From assembly GCF_014642735.1 (NCBI RefSeq), contig NZ_BMIV01000002.1, positions 186,001-250,000 of the forward strand: a stretch of DNA of 64,000 nt, read 5' to 3'. The DNA is from Paracoccus acridae. GTDB taxonomy: Bacteria > Pseudomonadota > Alphaproteobacteria > Rhodobacterales > Rhodobacteraceae. Positions 7,576 through 17,084 of the stretch are shown one piece after another. Both the position numbers and the translations under genes were made by a program. The number at the start of each line of letters is the position of its first letter. The first letter of the stretch is position 1. Below the pieces are notes generated by a model that saw only the letters and a list, made by a program, of their open reading frames with translations, searched no databases and was not told where the DNA came from.

Positions 7576-9047
7576 ACGCGCTGCCCGATCATCAGGGATG
7601 CCGTGGCCTCGGCCGATCCGACGACGCCGGGAATGCCCGCGCCGGGATGGGTGCCCGCGCCGACGATATACATGTTCTCCAGCCGTTCGTCGCGGTTGTG
7701 GGGGCGGAACCAGGCGCTTTGGGTCAGGATCGGCTCGATGGAAAAGGCCGATCCCAGATGCGCGTTCAATTCGGTCTTGAAATCCTGCGGGGTGAAGTGC
7801 CGGACGGTCACAAGATCGCGGCGCAGGTTCGGGATATAGCGTTCTTCCAGATAATCAAGGATCCGGTCGCGATAGGCCTCGGCCGCCTTGTCCCAATCCA
7901 TGTCCACCGTGCCCAGATGCGGCACCGGGGCCAGAACGTAATAGGCGCTGCACCCTTCCGGGGCGAGGTCGGGATCCGTCACCGACGGCGCGTGCAGGTA
8001 AAGCGAGAAGTCATCGGCCAGCTTCTTGCCCCCGAAGATCTCTCCGATCAACTCGCGATAGCGGGGGCCGAACAGGACCATGTGGTGGCGCAACTCGGGG
8101 CGCAGGCCGCGCAGCCCGAAATAGATCACGAACAGCGACATGGAATGGCGCTTCCTGGCCAGCTTGTCGCCCTTGGGATCGCGCAAAAGGTTGCGATAGG
8201 TGTGGACCACGTCGGCGTTGCTGGCGACCATGTCGAAGGGGTGGCGCTGTCCGCGCGCATGGATTGCGGTGGCGCGGTTGCCCTCGGTCTCGATCCGGTC
8301 CACGGGGCTGTCCAGATGGATGGTGCCGCCCAGGTCCTGGAACAGTTGCACCATGCCCGCGACAAGGGCGCCCGTGCCGCCCTTGGCGAACCAGACGCCG
8401 CCCTGGCGTTCCAGCGCATGGATCAGCGCATAGATCGACGAGGTGCTGAACGGATTGCCGCCCACCAGCAGCGTGTGGAAGCTGAAGGCCTGACGCAGGT
8501 GTTCGTCCTTGATGTGGCGCGCGACCATCGAATGGACCGACCGCCAGGCCTGCAGCCGCGCCAGTTGCGGCGCGGCACGGATCATGTCCGAGAAATGCAG
8601 GAAGGGCACGGTGCCCAGCTTTTCATAGCCCTCGCGATAGACGTCGCGGGAATAGGCCAGGAAGCGGCGATACCCTTCGACATCGGGCGGGTTGATCGCG
8701 TGGATCTGGCGTTCGATCGACGGCTGGTCGTCGGCATAGTCGAAGACCGTCCCGTCTTCCCAGCACAGGCGATAGAAGGGCTCGACCGGCAGCAGGGTGA
8801 CGTGTTCGGAAATGTCGCGGCCCGACAGCCGCCACAGCTTCTTCAGGCAGTCGGGATCGGTGATGACCGTCGGCCCCGCGTCGAAGGTGAAGCCCGCGTC
8901 GTGATAGACATAGGCCCGCCCGCCGGGCTTGTCGCGCTTTTCAAACACCGTGGTGGCGATGCCCGCGCTTTGCAGACGGATCGCAAGCGCAAGGCCGCCC
9001 AGGCCCGCGCCGATGACGGCGGCGGTCTTGCCGGGTTCGTGTTTCAT
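7572..9047 (-). CDS. crtI: phytoene desaturase (lycopene-forming)
   Basis: 491-residue FAD-dependent desaturase/isomerase that takes phytoene through four desaturations to lycopene. The N-terminal dinucleotide fold shows GAGLGG at 13-18, followed by FEKRDKPGGRAY and the substrate region TFDAGPTVITDP. The C-terminal FAD signature YIVGAGTHPGAGIPGVVGSA is intact near residues 458-478. It is the middle gene of a tightly packed operon, overlapping crtY upstream and crtB downstream by four bases each. The number of desaturations is inferred from the bacterial CrtI family. Confidence 0.96.
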   Translation of the reverse strand: MKHEPGKTAAVIGAGLGGLALAIRLQSAGIATTVFEKRDKPGGRAYVYHDAGFTFDAGPTVITDPDCLKKLWRLSGRDISEHVTLLPVEPFYRLCWEDGTVFDYADDQPSIERQIHAINPPDVEGYRRFLAYSRDVYREGYEKLGTVPFLHFSDMIRAAPQLARLQAWRSVHSMVARHIKDEHLRQAFSFHTLLVGGNPFSTSSIYALIHALERQGGVWFAKGGTGALVAGMVQLFQDLGGTIHLDSPVDRIETEGNRATAIHARGQRHPFDMVASNADVVHTYRNLLRDPKGDKLARKRHSMSLFVIYFGLRGLRPELRHHMVLFGPRYRELIGEIFGGKKLADDFSLYLHAPSVTDPDLAPEGCSAYYVLAPVPHLGTVDMDWDKAAEAYRDRILDYLEERYIPNLRRDLVTVRHFTPQDFKTELNAHLGSAFSIEPILTQSAWFRPHNRDERLENMYIVGAGTHPGAGIPGVVGSAEATASLMIGQRV

Positions 9048-10198
9048 GCAGGTTTCACCTTGAGGGTTTCGGGCAGGCAGCGCAGCGCGCGGCCCACGGG
9101 GACGGGCGGGCGGCCCGTCAGGATGCGGGCCTTGTCGGCAAGCGTGCTGCGCCCTGCGTAAAGCCGTTCGATCAGCGGTTCGGGCAGGCGATAGAACCGT
9201 TGCATCACATGCCGCCGTTCGTCAGGGTCGGCGGCCTCGAACAGCATCCGCGACAGCAGGCGGTAAAAGCCCTGGGCCTTTGCCTCGGCCAGCGAATCGC
9301 GGCGCAGCGCCTGGGCCAGGGCGTGCGGACCCTGCCGCCAGTGCCGCGCGATCAGGTCGGCGCTGCGCACCGCATGGGGCAGGCTGTAGCCGGTCAACGG
9401 ATGAAACCGCATGGCCCGCAATCCGATGACGGGAATGTCCTGGGGCCGGGCGCGCCAGAAGGCATCGGCGTCGAAGCGCAGGGCGATGGGCAGGACGCCG
9501 CTTTCCTCTCGCTCAATCTCGTCCACCTGCCAGCCGTGATCTGCCGCGTAATCCGCAATGCCCGCGCGCTGGTCGGCGGCGGACAGGGCGGCGCCGTCGG
9601 AATAATAGGTCGCCTCGATCAACAGGCGAGTGTCGTCGAAGGGCAGCAGATAGAAGAACCGGTATCCGTCCTGCTGCGGCACGGTGGCGTCCATGATGAC
9701 GGGACGCGTCAGGCCATGGGGGGCGGCCAGGCGCAGTTCCTGGCCCAGGAATTTCTGGAACCGCACCTGGATCGCGGGATGGGGGGCAAAGCCGCGCGCG
9801 TCGATGGCAAGCGCGTCGATCCGCGACCCGTCCGCCAGCACGACACCCCCCGCGTCGATCGAGGTCACGCGGGCCGTCAGCCGCGACACCCCCGGCAGAC
9901 CGGCCAAGGCCGCGCCCAGGCTTTCCGCATCCACCGAGGCATAGCCCGCCCGCAACTGCCGGTCATAGCCGGGAAAGCGCACGTCCTGTCCGTCCCAGGC
10001 CCGCCGGATCGCGGGGGCAAGCCAAGCGCGCTGGGCTGCATCCACGTCATCCGCGTGAAAGGACCATGTATGGCCGGCCAGGGGATCGGGTCGCTGATCG
10101 ACCAGCAGCACGCGTGTCGCGCCCGCCAGGCGCAGCGCCGCAAGCGAAGCCGACAGCCCCGCGCCGACAATGACGATGTCTGTGGAGTTCGCTGTCAT
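9044..10198 (-). CDS. crtY: lycopene beta-cyclase
   Basis: 384-residue flavoprotein that cyclises both ends of lycopene to beta-carotene. The N-terminus has the dinucleotide-binding stretch DIVIVGAGLSASLAALRLA, then LLVDQRPDPLAGHTWSFH, diagnostic of CrtY. It is the first gene of crtY-crtI-crtB, and its stop overlaps the crtI ATG. In related Paracoccus clusters crtZ (and sometimes crtW) precedes crtY; here the upstream space is taken by a divergent DUF2585 gene whose start is only 56 bases away. Confidence 0.95.
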   Translation of the reverse strand: MTANSTDIVIVGAGLSASLAALRLAGATRVLLVDQRPDPLAGHTWSFHADDVDAAQRAWLAPAIRRAWDGQDVRFPGYDRQLRAGYASVDAESLGAALAGLPGVSRLTARVTSIDAGGVVLADGSRIDALAIDARGFAPHPAIQVRFQKFLGQELRLAAPHGLTRPVIMDATVPQQDGYRFFYLLPFDDTRLLIEATYYSDGAALSAADQRAGIADYAADHGWQVDEIEREESGVLPIALRFDADAFWRARPQDIPVIGLRAMRFHPLTGYSLPHAVRSADLIARHWRQGPHALAQALRRDSLAEAKAQGFYRLLSRMLFEAADPDERRHVMQRFYRLPEPLIERLYAGRSTLADKARILTGRPPVPVGRALRCLPETLKVKPA

Positions 10199-10254
10199 AT
10201 CCCTTTGATCTTGTGCCCCTTGTCACTGCGGCTGGCGTCCTTACTGTGGCAAGG

Positions 10255-10866
10255 ATGACCGATGAAAACCGTTCCGCCCCGCCGCTATCCTCCGAACGAT
10301 CCGCCAGCCTGACGCTGGATGCAAGCGAATTGCCGCAGGGCAGGGGATGGGGGCGGCAAGCTGTCGCACTGATCGCGATGGCGCTGCTGGGAAAGCTGGC
10401 GATGCTGGCGATCCTGGGCCGCCCGATCAACTGCGGTTGCGGCCAGATCTGGGCGATGCCGGACCAGGCCGGGTTGAATTCGCAGACGGTGCTGGACCCT
10501 TACAGCGTGCTGCACCTTGTCTTTGGCGCGGTGCTGGCCAAGCTGATCTGGTGGAAACGGCCCGACTGGTCGCTGTGGAAAATCGCCGCGGCCGTGGTCG
10601 TCAGCAGCACCGTCTGGGAGGTCGTCGAGAACCTTCCCCTTGTGATCGACCTGTTCGGCTATTCCCAGGATGATCCGCTGGCCTATGACGGGGACAGCAT
10701 CGTCAATTCCTTCAGCGACAGCGCCGCGACGGTGCTGGGGGCCGCGCTTGCGCTGCCGCTGGCCGGCTGGCTGGTGGCGGCCTTGGCCGTCGGGGCGGAA
10801 CTGCTGCTGTCGCTGTGGGTCGGCGACGGCTTCCTGATCATGCTGTGGCGGGCCTTGGGGCTGTGA
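10255..10866 (+). CDS. DUF2585 (UPF0314) membrane protein
   Basis: About 203 residues with four or more hydrophobic segments (near residues 40-60, 85-105, 112-130 and 160-200). Family marks are CGCGQIW, DPYSVLHLVFGA and SSTVWEVVENLPLVI. UPF0314 proteins are widespread in alphaproteobacteria and uncharacterised. The ATG at 10255 is preferred as the start of MTDENRS, but its ribosome site is poor and a GTG at 10213 or 10246 is possible. The gene is divergent from crtY and its end overlaps the end of convergent crtX by 29 bases. The carotenoid context is striking, but no role in that pathway is known. Confidence 0.8.
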   Translation: MTDENRSAPPLSSERSASLTLDASELPQGRGWGRQAVALIAMALLGKLAMLAILGRPINCGCGQIWAMPDQAGLNSQTVLDPYSVLHLVFGAVLAKLIWWKRPDWSLWKIAAAVVVSSTVWEVVENLPLVIDLFGYSQDDPLAYDGDSIVNSFSDSAATVLGAALALPLAGWLVAALAVGAELLLSLWVGDGFLIMLWRALGL

Positions 10867-12052
10867 ACAGCGCCTCGACCCGATCGATGGCGCCCGCCGC
10901 GCCTTCCCACGTCCCGGCCTGCGCCGCGAACCGCCGGGCCGTCTGGCGATAGCCGGGGTCGTCCAGCAAGGTCCGCACGGCAGCGGCGATCCGCGCCGTG
11001 CTGCGTTGCCAGGGATGCAGCCGCAGGCCCGCGCCGCAATGGGCGATCCGCGCGGCCACGCCCGGTTGGTCATGGGTCAGGGGCAGGGCCAGCATCGGCA
11101 CCCCGGCCGCAAGGCATTCCAGCGCCGTGTTCAGCCCGGCATGGGTCACGCACAGGTCGGCGCGCGCCAGGACCGCCTGCTGTGGCACGAAGCTGCGCAC
11201 CCAGTCTGCGGGGATCGCGCACGCCTGGTCGTCGGTCAGCGATCCCGCATGGGACACCAGCACCTGCGCACCCGCCTGCCGGCAAGCCCGCGCGATCCGC
11301 GCCAGAAGCCCTGCGCGGTGGCCCTGCAAGGTGCCCAGCGAGGCATAGACGAATGGCCGCCCCGGATCGGGTGCGATGTCGGCCGGAAAATCCTGCGCCA
11401 CCTGGCCTTTCCGGAAGGGACCGACGGGGGCGATGTGGCAACCGTTCGCGGGGCGGGGATAGTCGAAGCCCGGCGCCATCTGCGACAGCGCCAGATCGGG
11501 GGACAGGCAATCCTGCAGGCGGCGCAGATTGCCCAGTGACCAGCTTTGTGCCCACTGCCGGATGACGCGCAATTGCGGGGTCATCAGAAGATCGGCCACC
11601 CGTTCGCCCCCCCTGTTGCGGCGCAGGCCATCGGCCGAGGGATCATGCGGCCAGCCCAGGAAGGGCAGGGGAATGCCTGGTTCGGGATCCATCGGCACCG
11701 CGCAGGCCACCGACACCAGCGGCACCCCAAGCGCGCGGGCCAGCAGGCCCGACGCGGGCTCCATCTGATCGCCCAGGACCAGGTCGGGCGACAGGCCGCG
11801 CAGCACGCCCAAGCCCTCGCGGCACAGCCGGTCGGTGCGCCGCGCGCCCGTTACGATTTCGGCCAGCAGGCGGCGGGGCTGGGGGCGGGCAGGGGGACCG
11901 GGAAGCGTGGCCTGCGCCACGCCGTCCTCAAGCGCGATGCCGGGTTCGGTCAGGAAGATCGCCTCGTGGCCACGGCGGACCAGTTCGCGGGACAGGGCCT
12001 CGAAGGCGCGCAGGTGGCTGTGAAGCGGCGGGGTGATCAGAACGGCGCGCAT
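10838..12052 (-). CDS. crtX: zeaxanthin glucosyltransferase-like glycosyltransferase
   Basis: 404-residue GT1-type glycosyltransferase of the MGT/CrtX group, expected to transfer glucose from UDP-glucose to hydroxylated beta-ionone rings such as zeaxanthin. The N-terminus MRAVLITPPLHSHLRAFEAL gives the acceptor domain with the conserved His. The C-terminal nucleotide-sugar motif runs from VRSFVPQQAVL to HAGLNTALECLAAGVP and PLTHDQP. The start at 12052 has a GAGG ribosome site; a longer frame to 12169 has none. Assignment to CrtX rather than a macrolide-type transferase rests on the crt location. No crtZ hydroxylase to make its acceptor is present in the window. Confidence 0.85.
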   Translation of the reverse strand: MRAVLITPPLHSHLRAFEALSRELVRRGHEAIFLTEPGIALEDGVAQATLPGPPARPQPRRLLAEIVTGARRTDRLCREGLGVLRGLSPDLVLGDQMEPASGLLARALGVPLVSVACAVPMDPEPGIPLPFLGWPHDPSADGLRRNRGGERVADLLMTPQLRVIRQWAQSWSLGNLRRLQDCLSPDLALSQMAPGFDYPRPANGCHIAPVGPFRKGQVAQDFPADIAPDPGRPFVYASLGTLQGHRAGLLARIARACRQAGAQVLVSHAGSLTDDQACAIPADWVRSFVPQQAVLARADLCVTHAGLNTALECLAAGVPMLALPLTHDQPGVAARIAHCGAGLRLHPWQRSTARIAAAVRTLLDDPGYRQTARRFAAQAGTWEGAAGAIDRVEALFTAPRPATA

Positions 12053-12168
12053 GGAACCTCGGGCAGGTGGGCAGGGCTTTGGCGGGGCAGTGGTCGCACA
12101 AATGCTGCCGGGTTGCACTTGCGCTTTCGCTGCGGTTTGCCGCATGGGTATGGCAAGGGGAAGGACCA

Positions 12169-12843
12169 TTGGCGATCAGGCTGATCATCTTCGATTGCGA
12201 CGGCGTGATCGCCGACAGCGAAGGCCTGTCGGCTGCCGTCCTGATCGACCTGCTGGCCGCCCTGGACATTGCCGTGACAGCCGACGATGTGCGCCGCGAT
12301 TTCGTGGGCCGCAGCTTCCCGACCGTCGCCCAGACCATCCGCCAGCAATTCGGCAAGCCCCTGCCCGCCAGCTTCGAGGCCGATTACCGCGCGCGCCTGC
12401 TGGCCCGTTTCACCACCGAACTGGGGCCGACCCCCGGTTTCATGGCGATGCTGGATGCGCTGCGGATCCCGTCCTGCATCGCCACGTCGTCAAGCCCGCA
12501 GCGGGTCGGGCACACGCTGCACGTCCTGGGACTGACCGACCGTTTCGGGGACCGGGTCTTCACGGCAAGCCAGGTCCGTCACGGAAAGCCCGCGCCCGAC
12601 CTGTTCCTGCTGGCCGCCGAACGCATGGGCTGCCCGCCCGCAGCCACCCTGGTGATCGAGGACAGCGGCCCCGGCGTCGCGGCCGCGCTGGCGGCCGGGA
12701 TGCGTGTGCTGCATTACGCGGGCGGCGTGCATCTGCGGGGCCATGACCCGATGGCCCTGCCCGACGGGGTGCGATCCTTTGACAATTGGGGCGATTTTCC
12801 GCATCTGTTGATGGATCTTCAGGAAGGAACCGCTATCCCGTGA
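12169..12843 (+). CDS. HAD-superfamily sugar-phosphate phosphatase (subfamily IA)
   Basis: About 224 residues. Motif I is FDCDGVIADSE (nucleophile Asp9, acid/base Asp11), motif II is in IATSSSPQR, motif III is the Lys in HGKPAPDLF, and motif IV is VIEDSGPGV. All four are intact, and the cap is the small helical type seen in beta-phosphoglucomutase and phosphoglycolate phosphatase relatives. TTG at 12169 is chosen because GGGGAAGGA ends just before it and family similarity begins there. The stop overlaps the GTG of the SorC-type regulator, so the pair is coupled, suggesting a polyol- or hexose-phosphate substrate. The exact substrate is unknown. Confidence 0.82.
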   Translation: MAIRLIIFDCDGVIADSEGLSAAVLIDLLAALDIAVTADDVRRDFVGRSFPTVAQTIRQQFGKPLPASFEADYRARLLARFTTELGPTPGFMAMLDALRIPSCIATSSSPQRVGHTLHVLGLTDRFGDRVFTASQVRHGKPAPDLFLLAAERMGCPPAATLVIEDSGPGVAAALAAGMRVLHYAGGVHLRGHDPMALPDGVRSFDNWGDFPHLLMDLQEGTAIP

Positions 12844-13799
12844 ACGCAGGACGATCCAGCGCCGAAGCAGTCCGCCTGGACGATGCCGCACGGGCAGGGT
12901 GGCTTTATTACGTCGCGGGCAATACCCAGGACGAAATCGCCCGCAAGCTGGGCGTCAGCCGCCAGTCGGCGCAGCGGCTGGTCGCCATGGCGGTCAGCGA
13001 GAAGCTGATCAAGGTGCGCGTCGATCATCCCATCGCGCGCTGCATGGATCTGGCCGACGCCTTGTCGGACCGTTTCGGGCTGACCTCCTGCGAGGTGGTG
13101 CCGTCCGACCCCGATGCGCCCGACCTGCTGACCGGCATCGCGATTGCGGCGGCGGCGGAACTGGAACGGCTGCTGAAATCCCCCGAACGGCGCATCGTCA
13201 GCCTGGGGACGGGCCGGGCGCTGAAGGCCACGGTGGAACAACTGCCGCGCATGTCCTGTCCGCAGCATGTCGTGGTGTCCCGGCTGGGGAACATGATGCA
13301 GGACGGCTCGGCCTCGCCCTATAACGCGACGATCAGCCTGGCCGGACGGATCGGGGCGCCGCATTACCCCTATCCCTTGCCGGTGCTGGCGCGGAACCCC
13401 GGCGAACTGGCCGCCATGCGGAACCAGGAGGCCGTGCAGAACACGATCCGCCTGTGCGAACGGGCCGACCTTTCGTTGGTGGGCATCGGCCAGATGGACC
13501 GTAGCGCGCCGATGTTCCTGGACGGCTTTGCCAGCGCGGCCGAGATGGACGAGCTTGCCGCCCTTGGGGCGGTGGGGGAAATCACCAGCTGGGTTTACGA
13601 CCGGAATGGCCGGATCATCGACTGCGCCTTCAACGAACGCGTGGCCTCGGCGCCCCTGCCGCGTGCGGGCGACCGCCCGATGATCGCCGTCGCCACCGGC
13701 GAGGCAAAGCTGCCCGCGATGCGGGCCGCACTGGTGGGGCATCTTGTGAACGGGTTGATCACCTCGGAAGCCATGGCCGAACGCTTGTTGGCTGGCTGA
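12840..13799 (+). CDS. SorC-family sugar-binding transcriptional regulator
   Basis: 319 residues. An N-terminal helix-turn-helix (YYVAGNTQDEIARKLGVSRQ, residues ~22-41) is followed by a SorC/DeoR-type sugar-phosphate binding domain with VSLGTGRALKATVEQLP and DLSLVGIGQMD. Such proteins bind operators upstream of polyol operons and release on binding phosphorylated or free sugars. The GTG start overlaps the HAD stop (GTGA) and has GGAAGGAA about ten bases upstream. The adjacent smoE control region carries repeated ATTTGCC/GGCAAAT half-sites, the likely operator. Direction of control (activator or repressor) is not visible. Confidence 0.88.
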   Translation: MNAGRSSAEAVRLDDAARAGWLYYVAGNTQDEIARKLGVSRQSAQRLVAMAVSEKLIKVRVDHPIARCMDLADALSDRFGLTSCEVVPSDPDAPDLLTGIAIAAAAELERLLKSPERRIVSLGTGRALKATVEQLPRMSCPQHVVVSRLGNMMQDGSASPYNATISLAGRIGAPHYPYPLPVLARNPGELAAMRNQEAVQNTIRLCERADLSLVGIGQMDRSAPMFLDGFASAAEMDELAALGAVGEITSWVYDRNGRIIDCAFNERVASAPLPRAGDRPMIAVATGEAKLPAMRAALVGHLVNGLITSEAMAERLLAG

Positions 13800-13825
13800 C
13801 GTCCAATCCCCTTTAAAAGCACGAA

Positions 13826-13920
13826 ATTTGCCGCTTTGGCGGATCGGCAGGGCATGGCAAACTTTGCTGATTGACAGACGGCCAGAGCTTTGTGAGTATT
13901 TGCCCGTCGAAGTGGCAAAT
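13826..13920 (+). promoter_or_regulatory. smo operon control region: promoter and four operator half-sites
   Basis: ATTTGCC occurs at 13826-13832 and 13898-13904; the inverted form GGCAAA(T) occurs at 13856-13861 and 13914-13920. The downstream pair is a perfect 7-bp inverted repeat with a 9-base spacer. Between the pairs lies TTGACA at 13871-13876, with a weak -10 (AGTATT) at 13895-13900, 18 bases on. Operator sites thus flank the promoter, as expected for a SorC-type regulator encoded next door. Confidence 0.5.
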
Positions 13921-13945
13921 GCCCAAACGACAAGGGGAGGATAGC

Positions 13946-15268
13946 ATGACCACGACTTTGCGCGCCCTGTTGGGTGCGACGGCGCTGTGCGCCACCGCCG
14001 GTATTGCTGCTGCGCAGGACAATGTGACGCTGACCATCGCCACCGTGAACAACGGCGACATGATCCGCATGCAGGGCCTGACCGACGAATTCACCGCCGC
14101 CAATCCGGGCATCCAGGTGCAATGGGTGACGCTCGAGGAAAACATCCTGCGCGAGCGCGTGACCACCGACATCGCCACGCAGGGCGGGCAGTACGACGTC
14201 CTGACCATCGGTACCTACGAGGTTCCGATCTGGGCCAAGCAGGGCTGGCTGGTGCCGCTGGAACTGGGCGACGCCTATGATGTGGACGACCTGATCCCGG
14301 CCGTCCGCGACGCGCTGTCGGTCGATGGCAAGCTGTATGCCGCGCCCTTCTATGCCGAATCTGCGATGGTGATGTATCGCACCGACCTGGCCGAGGCTGC
14401 GGGCGTGACCATCCCCGAGGCGCCGACATGGGCCGACATCCGCGACGCGGCGGCGAAGATGACCGACAAGTCGAAAGAGCAGTACGGCATCTGCCTGCGT
14501 GGCAAGCCCGGCTGGGGCGAAAACATGGGCTTCATCACCGCGATGGCCAACAGCTATGGCGCGCGCTGGTTCGACACCGACTGGAAGCCGCAGTTCGACA
14601 GCGAGGAGTGGAAGGCCACGCTGACCGACTATCTGGCCATGATGAACGAATACGGGCCGCCCGGCGCCTCGTCGAACGGCTTCAACGAGAACCTGTCGCT
14701 GTTCCAGCAAGGCAAGTGCGCCATCTGGATCGACGCCACCGTCGCCGCCAGCTTTGTGACCGATCCTGCGACATCGACTGTGGCGGACAATGTGGGATTT
14801 GCGCAGTTCCCCAACCGCGAGGGCGTGGATAACCGCGGAAACTGGCTTTGGGCTTGGAGCCTGGCGATCCCCACATCCTCGGACGCGCAAGAGGCCGCCC
14901 AGACCTTCATCGCCTGGGCCACGTCCAAGGAATATTCGGAACTGGTCGCCGAACGCGAGGGCTGGCGCGCGGTGCCGCCGGGAACCCGGACCTCGCTTTA
15001 CGAGAACCCCGACTATCAGGCCGAGGCGCCCTTCGCGGCCATGACGATCGATTCCATCAACGCGGCCAATACGCAGAAGGCGTCGGTGCAGGACGTTCCC
15101 TATACCGGGGGCCAGTTCGTGGCGATCCCGGAATTCCAGGGCATCGGCACGGCGGTGGGCCAGCAGTTCTCGGCGGCCCTGGCGGGGCAGATGTCGGCCG
15201 AGGATGCCCTGGCGGCGGCCCAGTCCAACACCACCCGCGAAATGACGCGGGCGGGCTACATCAAGTAA
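13946..15268 (+). CDS. smoE: sorbitol/mannitol ABC transporter, periplasmic binding protein
   Basis: 440-residue family 1 solute-binding protein. A signal peptide ends near AAA/QDN at residue 23. The mature part shows NNGDMIRMQGLTDEFTAANPGIQVQWV and FNENLSLFQQGKCAIWIDATV, typical of polyol-binding SmoE/MtlE proteins. The start is set by AGGGGAGG before 13946. It is the first gene of smoEFGK-smoS-mtlK and is separated from smoF by a strong hairpin, a usual way to make more binding protein than membrane components. Specificity (sorbitol, mannitol, arabitol) follows from the downstream dehydrogenases. Confidence 0.92.
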   Translation: MTTTLRALLGATALCATAGIAAAQDNVTLTIATVNNGDMIRMQGLTDEFTAANPGIQVQWVTLEENILRERVTTDIATQGGQYDVLTIGTYEVPIWAKQGWLVPLELGDAYDVDDLIPAVRDALSVDGKLYAAPFYAESAMVMYRTDLAEAAGVTIPEAPTWADIRDAAAKMTDKSKEQYGICLRGKPGWGENMGFITAMANSYGARWFDTDWKPQFDSEEWKATLTDYLAMMNEYGPPGASSNGFNENLSLFQQGKCAIWIDATVAASFVTDPATSTVADNVGFAQFPNREGVDNRGNWLWAWSLAIPTSSDAQEAAQTFIAWATSKEYSELVAEREGWRAVPPGTRTSLYENPDYQAEAPFAAMTIDSINAANTQKASVQDVPYTGGQFVAIPEFQGIGTAVGQQFSAALAGQMSAEDALAAAQSNTTREMTRAGYIK

Positions 15269-15290
15269 CGAGTCTCTCGGTTGCCAGTCC

Positions 15291-15321
15291 GGCACCGCCC
15301 GGCCCTCCTCTGGGCGGTGCC
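15291..15321 (+). terminator. intercistronic hairpin between smoE and smoF
   Basis: A perfect 10-bp stem (GGCACCGCCC at 15291-15300 with 15312-15321) and an 11-base loop are followed by C-rich sequence, not T. It more likely stabilises the smoE transcript or attenuates read-through than fully terminates. Confidence 0.6.
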
Positions 15322-15368
15322 CCCTTCGGGGTCCGGGCCGTTGCGCCCATCGTCAACGGAGTTTCGCC

Positions 15369-16238
15369 ATGGCCACACGCCAGACCCAGGGGCTTGCCCG
15401 GCTGATGCGGGCGCCCGCGATCATCCTGCTGTTCGTCTGGATGATCGTGCCGCTGTGCATGACGCTGTATTATTCTTTCCTGAACTACAACCTGCTGAAC
15501 CCCGGCATGACCAGCTGGGCGGGGTGGTTCAACTATCAGTATTTCTACACCGACCCGGCCTTCTTCGAGGCGATCCGGAACACGCTGGTCCTGGTGCTGG
15601 GGGTGCTGCTGATCACCGTCGTCGGCGGCATCGCCATCGCCATGCTGATCGACAAGCCGATCTGGGGGCAGGGGGTGGTGCGCATCCTGGTGATCAGCCC
15701 CTTCTTCGTGATGCCTCCGGTGGCCGCGCTGATCTGGAAGAACATGATCATGCACCCGTCATACGGCGTGCTGGCCGACGTCGCGCGGTTCCTGGGCACA
15801 AGCCCGGTTGACTGGTTCGCGCAATACCCCCTGACCTCGATCATCCTGATCGTGGCCTGGCAATGGCTGCCCTTCGCCACGCTGATCCTGCTGACATCGC
15901 TGCAATCGCTGGACACCGAGCAGATGGAAGCGGCCGAGATGGACGGCGCGCCTGCATACGCCCGTTTCCTCTATCTGGTGTTGCCGCACATGGCGCGCGC
16001 GATCACGGTGGTGATCCTGATCCAGACGATCTTCCTGCTGGGCATCTATGCGGAAATCCTGGTGACGACCAACGGCGGGCCGGGAACGGCGTCCACCAAC
16101 CTGACCTTCCTGATCTATCGCGCCGCGCGGCTGAACTTCGACATCGGCGGGGCCGCCGCCGGGGGCATCATCGCGGTGGTGCTGGCAAACCTGATCGCCA
16201 TCTTCCTGATGCGCGCCGTCGGCAAGAACCTGGACTGA
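15369..16238 (+). CDS. smoF: polyol ABC transporter permease
   Basis: 289-residue inner-membrane permease of the MalF/SmoF type with six predicted membrane spans. The cytoplasmic EAA loop that contacts the ATPase is EAAEMDGAPAYARFLYLVLP. Spacing to smoG is ten bases. It forms the channel with SmoG for polyol taken from SmoE. The N-terminal start MATRQTQGLARLMRAPA is followed directly by the first hydrophobic span, which supports the ATG at 15369. Confidence 0.93.
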   Translation: MATRQTQGLARLMRAPAIILLFVWMIVPLCMTLYYSFLNYNLLNPGMTSWAGWFNYQYFYTDPAFFEAIRNTLVLVLGVLLITVVGGIAIAMLIDKPIWGQGVVRILVISPFFVMPPVAALIWKNMIMHPSYGVLADVARFLGTSPVDWFAQYPLTSIILIVAWQWLPFATLILLTSLQSLDTEQMEAAEMDGAPAYARFLYLVLPHMARAITVVILIQTIFLLGIYAEILVTTNGGPGTASTNLTFLIYRAARLNFDIGGAAAGGIIAVVLANLIAIFLMRAVGKNLD

Positions 16239-16248
16239 GGGGGCAAAC

Positions 16249-17073
<825 letters not shown>

Positions 17074-17084
17074 GGGGGAACATT

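Noticed and set aside
10199-10866. Idea that the gene next to crtY is a diverged crtZ
   Set aside because: It lacks the His-box motifs of CrtZ and instead carries DUF2585 marks such as CGCGQIW and DPYSVLHLVFGA.
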